From assembly GCF_036370855.1 (NCBI RefSeq), contig NC_088101.1, positions 39,974,544 to 40,038,543 on the forward strand: 64,000 nucleotides of DNA, given 5' to 3'. Each line of letters opens with the position of its first letter. Within the stretch, counting starts at the first letter, position 1. This document shows, one piece after another, positions 1-11,564 of the stretch. The stretch is from Dromaius novaehollandiae. Its lineage: Eukaryota > Chordata > Aves > Casuariiformes > Dromaiidae. The notes beneath the pieces are model-generated. The model made no database searches. It worked only from the letters and a program-made list of their open reading frames with translations, and was not told the origin of the DNA. Both the position numbers and the translations under genes were made by a program.

Positions 1-3000
1 TACAATACTATGTCCTTTCCTCCTTTCCCTTCCAGTCTTTCTGTATAAGTTGTATCATTTCCCGCCTGAATTCTCATCACCTATTTTTGACAGATGTTCA
101 GCTAGCAACTCATTGCTTCCCCTTGAGAGCAAGATAACCACCCACTGGTGTGTATCCAATTAATGATTTCTAAGGCAAATTAAAGTTCAGGAAATGTGAC
201 TTAGTGCCACATAACATTTTAATTAAGAATTTAGAGCGATACAAAGGCAATGCGGCACACATTTGACTATTTTAATGCGGGCTGACATCTCAAAATGCAG
301 TTGTTGTTCGTGAGGAGTCAGCCTCGAGTAGATGGGTTCCTCGCAGGCGCTTGCAAAATTTGGGCTTCTTTTTGTCATTTTACCTTTTGAGTATGTTTTA
401 GCAGTAGTATGAATTAAGACAAACGTTTGTAGGTGACGCAGTGATTAAAGGAGGCAGAAGCAAAGAGGATGACAGCTAACTAATATATATTGAATCCAGA
501 GATCTGGATACGCTGTGCACAGGCAGACAACCTCTGATTCAGTGCAGACTCAGCAAGGACATATATGTAAGGACAAAGAAAGTGGACATTACTGACAAAG
601 ATCTCCATCTTTCAGAGCAGTGACTTGGGATCAGCAGAGATAATTAATCAAATGTGAACTTCCAGTGTGACAGAAAGGCTAAAATGATCCTTGGATTTAG
701 GCACTGGAGAACAGCTGAGGGTGGTTGTGTGTTAATGTTGCTTTCGTGACTGTTTTGGTATCCTGTGTCTGCTGTTGGAGTCTGAGATCAAGGAAGAATA
801 TTGAAAGGGCTAAAGGAGGGAACCAAAAATGACTGAGGGATCAGGAAACATGGTTTATTCAGAGACTGAAGGACCTCCAGGTTAGCTTAAAATATGGTAG
901 TAGCACCAAGGATAACACGATCTCAGCCTCCTGAACTACCTCTATGGGAAAGGAGAGAGTACAAATTTCGCGTGCATTGAAAATGTGGGTCTCACTAACT
1001 GCAGCTACTCAAGGAACTGCTGTCATAATCCAGGTTGTGCTTCTGCATGTTCTAATAATTCACAATTGAGGCATAATAGTTAAATAATAGTTTAATTCAC
1101 GTTAACTTTTACAAATCCTATAGAAATAGGAATCAGGTATTTTGGATGATGAAGAATCTAGATTGTCACAGAATGGCAATTACTTCAGCCCGTCCACACT
1201 AAACTTTCCCTCTGAAACACTTTCAGCAAGTTCCCTTTCAGCTGTCTGGAAAAGAAGTTTACTTCAATTGCTTCGGCTTTCTTCTTCAGCTCCATTCTTA
1301 TCTCCTCACAGTAGAAATATGAAAAACAAAAAATATAGTGATAATGTCGCCCTGAAACAAACTCGTGTATTTGGAAACCTGAATGGCTTCAGTCAGGGGT
1401 GACATGAGAGGGGTAGATTATATGTGATAATTTCATAGGCCTTTGTCTAGTTAGTACCTTTTTTTTTTTTTTTAACAGATGAGAGAATACGTTTCCTGTG
1501 TGTTTCCAGTGTATGTTACCCAGGTGGAAACATCTGTGCATGTTTTAGGTACAGTTTCAAAGACTTCTATGTCATAAACATTTCTGGCTACCTAACTAGA
1601 CTGTTTGCAAATGTTCTTCCTTAATCAGTGAAATGTTTGCATCACTGAAACTGCAGGATGCTGTCAGGGTAACATTTTGAGAAAAACAGAAATGTTTTGT
1701 AACACCGCGGCCAATTGACTCAGGCCCTTCTTGTTCCTTTTTGCTCTGAAAACGCAGGCAACAACAACAACAAAACAGCCGGTACGCTTTTCAGGGTGAT
1801 GGAGCAAGTTGCTGGTTAGTTATAGGGCTTACATTGGAAGTCGTGTTCATGCAGCTTGTCTGCTGCCAATGTCGGCTGCTAATGTGACTGCTCCGAAACG
1901 TGGACATTAGTGTGGCTGATGCCAGTCAAGTTCTGCTAACTCCTTTCATGACTGATTTCTGCTCCCGACGTATGTTGGGAAAGGACAGATAAAATTATTC
2001 CAGGAAAGAATATGTGCTGTATTGCAATTCACTGCAGAATTAAAAAAAAAAAATCCCCAAAGCAAAGCACAGTGTGCCCACACAAATCTCCTGGCAGCTG
2101 GAGCCAACCCAAGCGCTGGCTGCCACGATGCCTGCGCGGGCTACTGAGATAAACAGGAGTCGCAGAATCGAGACTAAAATATGCAGAGTTCTTGTATAGA
2201 AACCTCACCTGCATCTGTAACTGGGTCCACTGTCACACTTCCTTCAGTGCAAGCTTTGCCTGGGTGAATTACTGAGAATAAAGCTCTCTATCCAGTAACC
2301 TCATTCAATTCAGGATTGTATGAAAAGATGAATTACATTTTATTTCAGAGACACAGATGCTCAAGAGCAAGATCTATACCTTTGCCAAACTTGTGGCACA
2401 AGCACGAACTGGAACAACACTTAGAACAATGAGACCCTGGCCCTAACTGGGTGCCATAAAATAGCACAATTAAAATGAGAGGGATAATACAAGTCTAAAA
2501 ATATCTTTAAGATGTGTCTGCTCAACTGGGCTTGTAAATTTATGACTTCTTCTTTCATCTTCTTTTCTTCATTACATGCAACACAAACCATAAAATCATG
2601 GCTAAAATATTTTGGAGACTTCAGATAGCAACAGGAAGAAAATACAAAATTATACTTGAAAATATCCAGATGTTTGTATTTAAGTCCCCTTTCAACAAAA
2701 CGAAAAATAGATTCAAAGAAAGACTTTTCACATCTAAAAACTCATCTGAAATGGAAAAAAAAAAGACAAACAGTAGAGCTGATTGGTGGAGACATGTAAA
2801 TATCCTGTTGTCACACAAAGAGAAAAATTAGCTAAATAGATGATACCATAAAAAGCAAAGATAGGCAAGCTTAGCTGTTTGGTTTCATTTTGAGAAACAC
2901 AATGCTGTACATTAAACCAACATTTCCCGTGTAGCTCATATTAACAGATCAGTGGATAAACTCAGACTATTGCATCAGAATCCAAATGCTTAAAATTAGA

Positions 3001-6000
3001 GAAAATAGAGCTTAGAAAGGTAAAAAAGGAGAAAATTGGACAGGCAGTATATAGCTCTCAATTTCCTTTAATAGCAGCCTTATTTTCTACTCTATTTTCT
3101 TTTTTCTCAGCTGAAGCCTTTCCCCATTTCCGTTCCTTTTAATAGCAGATCATGTCCGATAAAAAGATGAATAGAGGACTTCCTGATAATTACAAGGGAA
3201 AAAAGGGTTGAGCTTAACATTAAAACAGTTTAGTAAGGACAATTCTGAGATGATTTTCCCAGACTATTTTAATAACTTGTGATAGGCAGCATTGAGGTGG
3301 GAGCTCAGAGAATCAGTCCCTCATTTGCTTTGGCCTTATTGCCACATGTAAGTGCTGGGGCAAATTAAAAGGCAAAGTTTTGAGGCAGATTGAAAAGCAA
3401 AGCTCACATTTATTTCAAAGACGCACAATTGCACTACCGCACTAAGAAACGATAGACATGGATCTCCATGACTATATCTGGATCAGGCATTTGGAAGAGA
3501 CGGAGAGAGGGCCAGCCCACACAGCAGCGTGACTGAAATCACTTTTGTATCCTTTAACAGCAGAATACCATTTTAATAAGACTAGTATTCACAGAGATCA
3601 CCCTCACGAATGTTTATAGCTGAGTTAAAACAATATTTGGAAAAAAGGAAAATATGCCACAGCTCTGCTAGCAACAACTGGGCTGCAAACAGTATTTTTC
3701 TGTTGGACTCTAAGGATTTGTTAGTTTTATGAATATGGTAATATCCCCTTGTTATACAGCTGTTACCTGACTCTGCTGTTTCAATAGCATTAACGTTTAT
3801 AAATTAACCCAATGGTGTACCTGTCACTGGCCTTATACTAACAGGGCTTTCACCCTGTTGCCAAATTGGGGTTTAAGTCCTATATTACATTTCTCAATCA
3901 GGAAGTGCAGTCAGGGCCGTGGCAGACTTGCATCAAAGTGTAGCTGGACTCTTCATTTCTAGTCTTTTTTGGGAAGCAGTTGCACATGCCGAAAGCTTCC
4001 TAAATTATTTGATACTTGTGTAAAATCCTAAAATAGGCAATTCCTCTATTGCACTGTGGTAGTCATAGTGTTTTGGAATGTGCTTCCTCTGGGGGGCTGA
4101 GTTTTGCTTCTGGCAAAACCACAGCTGAAGACTGAATTCCTGAAATAATGAAGGCTTTTCATCAAAGTCATCTTGTTACCTGCCCGCTTAAGAAACATAT
4201 CTCTATTATGGGATGTAGGTAGTTACAAAAAATGCCTCCTTCTAACCTAGTCTGGGGTTAGCCCATAAAGTCTTTCACCGGTGATCTTCCAGCACTTCTG
4301 GTATGGAAATCTACACAAGACTTGATAAGATCTAGCTTTGTCTCAATACGGGTTGGAAAAATGTAGTATGAACAGCCTGAAAGTGGAGCTTTGGGCCATG
4401 TTTTTGGGGAAGGTTGGCGCTTATACCAGCACTAAAAGCTTCATTTTCTGTTTGGCTGCTAAATAACGAGGGCTGTGCCTGACCTCGGCGATGCTGGACC
4501 TCGGCGGTGCTGGAGCGCTCCTGAGCTCCCGCAGCCGGTGAGCACCCTGGCCGTTGCCTTGCTTCGTGTAAGATCTAGCACGTCTGCACCCTTCTCCTGC
4601 CCCAAAACTGCCTGTTCGAACACGAAGAACCTAATTGCTTGGGCCAGGAGGCTGTGCCACACTCTGGCCCCATCCCCAGTCTGGCCATCCGGGCAACCAG
4701 GAGCACAGGCTGTGCTGAGATAGATGCCAGCCAAAGGGAAGTGCTTTTCTACCTGGATTTTATTGTAAAACTATGCAAAGCACCTGAGTGAGACATTAAT
4801 TCATTAGCATCTCAGACAAGCAACCAAGGTCTGTATAATGCAGCTTTGAGAACTGATTTTCTGGCACCTTTATTAATTCCAGCAAAACCACCACTATGAC
4901 AGAAAATCACAGTTTTTTAAACTTTTACATCTGCATCCTTAGAGGCCAATGATAGAATGAAACTGAAATAAAATGAATCCATTTTAAAAAGGACTTGGGT
5001 CAGTCTCCTGATCTTTTATGTAGGTATTTGCAGAGTAGCAAAGGATTATTAGTTAAAGGTTTGTCTCATTCTTTGAAAATAATTACATAAATAACATATT
5101 ACAATGCTTAGGGTCTAAGTGGGAATTAGAGACTGAAAGATTTAAATATAAAAATTTTAGAGTTGCAGTGCATCCCAAACTTGTATGGTAAGTGCACATT
5201 CGGTATAATATTGTCTAGGTGTCCAGCACAAGTATCATAGGCTTGCCTGGTCACAGGCATTTAATTTAGCAACTCAGTTAATAAATGTGCATTCAGCAAC
5301 TTAAACAGCTCAAAAAGCAGGATGACTGTGCATTTTCTTTACATGAAGCTTCGGTATTGTGTGTCTCACAAGGAGATGCCTACTAATTAGTTGTCCCTTT
5401 TGAGTCAATGTTAGCCTTAGGTTTGTCTTGAAAAAAATAGTGCTCTATAGAAATAGAAATAGAAATATTTCCCTTAAGGAGATCACAGCAAGTGAAATTG
5501 ATTAAAGTAGTGATTGAAAAGCAAATGTAAATCTGCCTCAGGTATATTCCGTGGTGATTTTAGGAAAACAGAGTAGAGAAACAAGGTACTTGAGGAAAAG
5601 TAAACTAGATTTTTTTTAAAACCCTTCTTATTTTTACTTCCAGTGTGCTTCAACTGACTGTTGCAAAGATTTAATTTCTCAGCTGTGAATGATTAATGAG
5701 AAAAGAATAAAATCTGTTAAAATCACATTCTTACAGTAATGCTCAACCATACAAAATGCAGCAGCACATACAAACTGTAATGTGAGTAGTAAGATTTTTC
5801 CAGCCACACCTTAAGGATCTGAAGATAAACTTTGATGTCCTAAAATAATATTGCTTAAATGTTGCTTGATCCTTTTTTAGGCTGCGGCAGCTCTCATTTG
5901 ATCCTCCCAAGTTCCTTTCTGTATCCTTGAATTGAAATGCTCTTTACTCTTTCCTTTGCATATTTTCATTGTAATTACTGTATTTATTTCATAAATACAG

Positions 6001-6040
6001 CTAATATAGAGTCCAGGCTATAAAGAAACATTAAAGATCA
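1..6040. other. intergenic DNA, no gene seen
   Basis: AT-rich, unremarkable sequence. A 15-base T run is at 1459-1473, a (GAAATA)3 tract near 5449-5467, and a short GC-rich island at about 4470-4730 carries a 16-bp direct duplication (4481-4496 and 4497-4512, one mismatch). Short ORFs on both strands show no conserved protein pattern or splice logic. In mammals TMEM154 lies on this side of TIGD4, but I recognise none of its exons here. Confidence 0.6.
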
Positions 6041-6044
6041 TATT

Positions 6045-6300
6045 TTTTAAAGGTACTTAGATACCTAGAGGTGCAAATAAGCATTTACTTCTTTCAAGAG
6101 TATGGGTATCTGATCTGGGATAAATTGGGCTCCTAGATACTTTTGAAAAAGTGTATTTTCTTGCTTAGTCATTTAAATATCTTTAAGGGATCTAACTCCA
6201 AGAGCCCCATTCTGTTCTAGTATTATGAGCAGTCTTTTGAAATCAAGGAGGAAGCTTCCAGTCTGGTCTTAGTCCAGCTCTGCAAAATTTGTGCATATAT
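6045..6300 (+). repeat. probable ancient amniote interspersed repeat relic
   Basis: Phrases such as TACTTAGATACCTAGAGGTG, CTCCTAGATACTTTTGAAAA and AGAGCCCCATTCTGTTCTAG resemble the old, abundant reptile/turtle repeat with TTAGGCGCCTAAATACC and GGCCCCATTGTGCTAGGC themes. Strongly mutated. Family name not assigned; recognition is from memory. Confidence 0.4.
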
Positions 6301-6309
6301 GCAAGGATA

Positions 6310-9300
6310 TAAATAGTCCCGATGGAATCAAAGAGACAGTGTCCAGCAGAAAAACAGAGACACATTAAAGGAAAAAAAAGTGCAGTATTCTATATTCTAA
6401 TGTATATACAAAAAGGAGGCTAAATTAAGGCTGTTTGGACATCTTTCAGTCTGCATTACAAGCATGTGGGTTTTTTTAACTTTACGCACTTGTGTAAAAA
6501 AGTGTCTGTATTCCTGAAACACAGCACTTCTGTCCTGTGTTTTAGGCCAGTGGAAACAACAGGACTGAAGCACACTAAGCATGTATGGTTATTCTGAAAG
6601 GGACCTAAATACATTTTTGAAACGGGATTTTTAAAAATTTTTTATGGTGCTATACTGTAAATACTGGTTTGGCCATCACAGGTGCTACATATGACACCTG
6701 TCTGTCAGTGTGGTGGTATAAGCATACGGATTAGTAACTCTACAAGTGGTCTACAGTCTTCACAACGTCAATGACACTATTTCAGCAACTTGTGAACTTC
6801 AGTGGTATCTGAAATCGTTCAGGTGCCACTCTGAAACCTTTACAGTCATGTTCTTGGCCCTCCTTTTCATTGGACCATGCAAATAGTATCTTGCTTACAA
6901 CTCTTACTTCTCTGAAAACATTGTCCTGTCCCAGCACGTGATATATTTAATCACTGACCAGGGTCTTCATGTAGGCAACAGTATTTTTAATGATATTTTA
7001 CACATCCAGAATGTCGTTGGTCACAATCCAGGAAGGGCTATGTTGGGGTGGAGTTATGGCACAAAGTACCACTTTTCAGCACCCTGCATTTAAATCCAGC
7101 TTGTGGTTGAATATAAGTGACTGTAGTGCTGCGAGACTACCTGAAAAAATCAGAAATTTTCCGTTGTGTCTTTTTGCTACTTCATTTTTGTTTATTTCTG
7201 AGACGTACCTTTCTTCATGCCTTTTGAGAAAAAATGCCTGTTTATTACATTGTTAAAGTAAGTTTATGTGTCCATTCATTTTGTCTGAATATACAGAATG
7301 GTTTCATAGTTAACTTGCTGTGTTGCTGTCTCTTTGTAAAACCTTAAGACTTTGACTGTGTAAGCTGTGCAAGTGCTGCCCTTACCAAAATGTCTTTTAG
7401 TGAAAGCTGAATAACTTGTATAAACTGTGTAGGTGTTGAGTTTGCCAAAATATAAGTACCTGCCTATGTCCTCTTCCTCCTGCTCGAGTGTGGTATGGAG
7501 AGAAATCCTTTCAAAACAATTGAGTTAGGTGAGATGCAGTTCATTTTCAGATAGATCTAGGTTTTGGCTGGTCTCTGTGTCAGCAGTGCAAGCAGGCATA
7601 CCTTTTTAGTACTTTTTTTGGTTGGTGTAGAGAGCTGTAATAGTGTAAGATACTTCAGGATGTGCTAGCAGCCCAAGTATATATCCCCAAAGCATGATAC
7701 AGACCGAGGTGGGGTGTGTAACCCTTCATTCCTTTTGCACCCTGAGCTGGAAGCATGTACGTATCCATGCCATATCACACCTGTGGCAAAGTGTGGATAC
7801 GCTGAACCTGCCGTGAAGTAAGAACTTCCTCGGCGTGAAATTCTGCTAAATTGCCTATGTGCTGTTCACTGCAGGCTGATCTACTGTCAGCATGTACTGT
7901 TTTTATGCTTGTGTGCGTCTTGTGTACGAGGTAAGCAATACAAAAAGTCTGCTAGAACTGGCATTCATCCAGTTACAGGCAAATGCATCAAGAGTAAAAG
8001 AGGTCAGTGTTAATGTCTGGTAATGAAAGCCATGATGGAAAGAATTGTAGATAGGATTATATAAGGAAATAAAGGCTTACTGGAAGTGAACGTATAATTT
8101 CGCAGTTAATCCATTTTGATTCTGAGTGCTTGTGGTGTTTTATGAGTCTCCTACCGTACATACCTAGGTCAGTCCACACGTAGTCTGAGTCTCAGAGGAG
8201 CTGAGATGCCTTGGAAGTCAGTAAGGGCAGATCTCTGCTTGGTATAAATTCTTACAATTCTATACCCACCCAAAGGGAGGAACATAGAGTTCATTTGAGG
8301 TCCACAACTCATTCTTTTTCCATTAGAGCTGTAAATGTCTTCAGAGAATGCAAATATCTGGTACTCAAAAAAGCAAAAAGATGCCTGCCAAGTATAGGAG
8401 ATATTTAAAGCCTGTACATCGGTTGGGTGGACGGCCTGGGACAGTCTCAGGTTTCTGAACCAGCAGACTGATCGGATCGGGCAGGCAGCTGCTGGGAGGT
8501 TTAATCTCCCAGGAGCTGGAATGGCAGACAGGAAGCAGAGGGCAGGATGAGTGATTAAAAACAAACTAGTACCTGCATTTCTGCTTTTTGAAGATATAAT
8601 CTCACAAATATGTGCCTTGCCTCAGGAGTCAGCATCCTTGTAAGAGCCTGGCTCAACCCACTTCGGAGGCAGAGCAGCAGCTATACCTCCCATTGGTTGG
8701 AGTATAAGGGCTGTTTTCCATACATTGCAGCATTTCCTCCTAATACTTGCAGACTAATATACTTGCAAATACTTGTGGAGTTCCCCCCAAAGAAGGCAGT
8801 TCAAAACAATCATGCTAGCCACTGCGATGACCGCACCGGTGCAAGCCACTATGTTCTTCCCTGTTTGAGATGAGGTGAGAGGATGAAGAAATACTAAGGA
8901 AACTGTAACTGTATAAAGCTTCCTAATCTCATTCTAAATAATCCCTTAGGAAGCTTATATGAGTGTAAATTTCATATAATATCATTGTCCAAGATGATAC
9001 CTGCCAGCCCACTACTAGTACTCAAGAGACCACTGTGAATGCAGGCATTTAAGTAGGAATACAGGTTTGGAATCTCACATGTGAATTACGGACGCATATA
9101 GGCAGTGGTAGGTTTTGTTAGGGGATGATCAAGTTCTACTATTTTCCTAATGCCTCTTGGTTGCTATCTAGCTATGAATATTTAAGATGCAATTGCAAGA
9201 TGGTTCCTAACTATCCAAGCATTAAGTTTGCTGAACACTCTTCTGTTAGCAGTAGTGGGCAAGTTGATAGCATTAAGTTGGATTTTGAGAAGTCTTTGAA

Positions 9301-11390
9301 GGGGCTGTAGGATGAGACAGCAGGAGGCTCCTTGTAGTAATGCTCCTAATTCCACATGGGCTGATTTGAGGCCAGGTGAGAATGTGACGTACAGCCTTTG
9401 TTATGCATTTACTTTAGCTTTACCTTTTGTAGTTACGCTGTATCTGGTTTCTGCTGCCAACTTCCACGTGCTGCAAGACTATGAAGTGTGAAATTGCCAA
9501 ACTGGCAAGAAATTACCAAATCTTGAATCCCTTTCAGTTCATGAAAGAATTTCCTTTGCTTTTTGAAAACTGGGGTGGTAATGGGGCATGCATGAAAAGT
9601 ACTTCCAACAGGGTATAGGGCAGCCCTTAACAGTCATTCAATGCTCAGATGAAGTTGAGCGCCCTTAGCTTTCTCCGTCTGCCAGTTCTGATCTTCTCTA
9701 TCTTGCTGTTGCAAGGCTACAGCGTGTGCTGTGTCTGCTCCTGCTTTTGCCATACATGCACCGAGCCTGATCATGCTTAGCTCTCACAAGGGTGGCCTGC
9801 GTCTCTGCTAGAATTGGTACTCACTCATACACCCCACGCTATCTAGCTCTGTAATTTTTGTCTGTGCCATGCACTAAATGTACATGTCATGCTTTTTGCC
9901 ACCTTTTCAGAGTTGTAAATCTGACATCGGTCAAGCCAGCCTTTCAAGAACAGTTTGTTGTTGGGAATTGCACTTAATAAGTGTCTCCTTGACTAAGAGA
10001 TCCTAAATCTATACTACAAAGCATCTTTCAGTGATGTCTGAAATGTCACGCCAGTTTTCAAGAACATCCAACTCTTCCTGCAAGCTCTAGAATATACAGA
10101 AATATTACTCTTACAAAGAAATCTGGTTTCAGCCTTGCTTTGTCTCTAGGCAAATTTCTGTTTGCTTACTGAACGTAAAGAGCCCTGGGCAGTGCAGTGA
10201 CATGACGGTTACCTAGAGCTTGTCTCCTTAGCTCTGCGCAAGAAACCTTGTGCCAAGTAATTCCGAAATGGAGCCGAGTTGTGGGTGGCCGTTTCTTGGA
10301 AGCCCCTTTTGCCATCCTGGATTTGCATATCCTCTGGCATTATCTGTCGCATCAATTTTTGCGGCTAATTTGCGTCTGGATATGGACTTTCAGAGGACTC
10401 TGAATATTGATTTTGAATAAAAAGTTCTCTTCAACCTGAGTTATAGGTTTCCCTCAGTCTCCTGCAGGGAATTTCAGAGGACCAAGCCTAAGCCTTTTGA
10501 CTCCTTCTTTTTATGATCTACCTGCTTTTCTCCAAGACTCTTAGGCAGCATGGACTGGCTACAAAGGCAAACAGGGACAAATTGCTGAAGCCTTACAAGC
10601 AGCTGTTGAAATAAAATAAATCACAGAGTGAAAAATAACAACAACTTTAAACTCAGATAAAAAGCCTTGATAAAAACCAGCTAATGTCTGAGCTGGCTTT
10701 CAGTCTGATTTATTTATGCAAAAATCGTAACATTGTTAACTATGTAAACAAATATCCCAAAGCTCTCTCCTTGTGCAGGTTTTGTTTGTGGCTTTATGTT
10801 TTTACAAATGTAAAAAATGAATTGTATTCATGATGGTGATCAGGAGCACAAAAGAAAGGCTTGAACAAAGGAAAGTCTGCTAGCCAAAAGAATGGGAGAA
10901 AACAATGCAAAAGGTAAGTTTAGGGAAAATAACATGCTTTTTATTAATACTTAATCTTTGATCTGAGGGTATCATGGAGACACACCAAGTAAAAAGAGAA
11001 AGTCAGCAACTGGTTGTCTCCAGAAAGAATTAAATACTTGCTTTTGAAGAGGAGAAATCAACATCAAATCACTTAAAGAAGGGGAAAAAAAGGCTTTGAA
11101 ATGTAGTTCAAGCAATAGATGGGGCCAGTAAAAGAGAAGGGAGGAAAGATCCAAAGAACCAAGGTTACATGTGTGATATTTAGAAATAGAAATGTAGCGG
11201 GGAATTGTGGCGAGAATGCTATATGGGCATATAAGGGTAAGAGATGAAACAGAAAAAGGAATAGTTTAGATGAAGATATTAAATGTCAAATTGAGAATCA
11301 CAAAAATACAGATTAGAAGGAACCACTGACAGAAGGAAAAAAATGAGACAGCTGAGAGGAGAGAAAGAAGATTATGTGTTTTATTAGCAA
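6310..11390. other. intergenic DNA, no gene seen
   Basis: No supported exon. A paired E-box inverted repeat lies at 6678-6701. A diverged direct duplication of about 40 bases lies around 7355-7395 and 7415-7455. A long low-GC stretch at 10.25-10.76 kb has homeobox/forkhead-like motifs and could be a conserved non-coding element, which cannot be tested here. The ORF on 8169-8564 (minus) has no family features. Confidence 0.5.
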
Positions 11391-11399
11391 TTCTCTCAG

Positions 11400-11560
11400 A
11401 CATCCTGGGCGACTGCTGGAAAAATCACAGCTCTCCAGGCCTTCGTTTCTTCATCTATAAAATGAAGGTAAAACTAATCTAAATCACAGAGTTGCTGACA
11501 GGATTAGTTTAGACCTATTTCTAAAGCATTTAGCAGAGTTGGATGGAAATACCAGATAGG
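11400..11560 (+). repeat. MIR-like ancient SINE relic (amniote MIR/CORE-SINE)
   Basis: The order of motifs fits a MIR 3' half: CCTGGGC, then AAATCAC, CTTCGTTTCTTCATCTATAA followed by AATG, ATCACAGAGTTGCTGACAGG, and TAAAGCATTTAGCAGAGTTG. This corresponds to the MIR segments for 'tcatctgtaaaatg', 'gttgtgaggatta' and 'taaagcacttagca'. Diverged, consistent with great age. Confidence 0.6.
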
Positions 11561-11564
11561 AAAA

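Noticed and set aside
8169-8564. 131-codon minus-strand ORF
   Set aside because: No recognisable motif and no sign of promoter or exon structure. Treated as random.
10321-10328. Octamer ATTTGCAT as an OCT-factor site
   Set aside because: The same octamer occurs several times by chance elsewhere in this AT-rich window (for example near 12498, 26532 and 43343).
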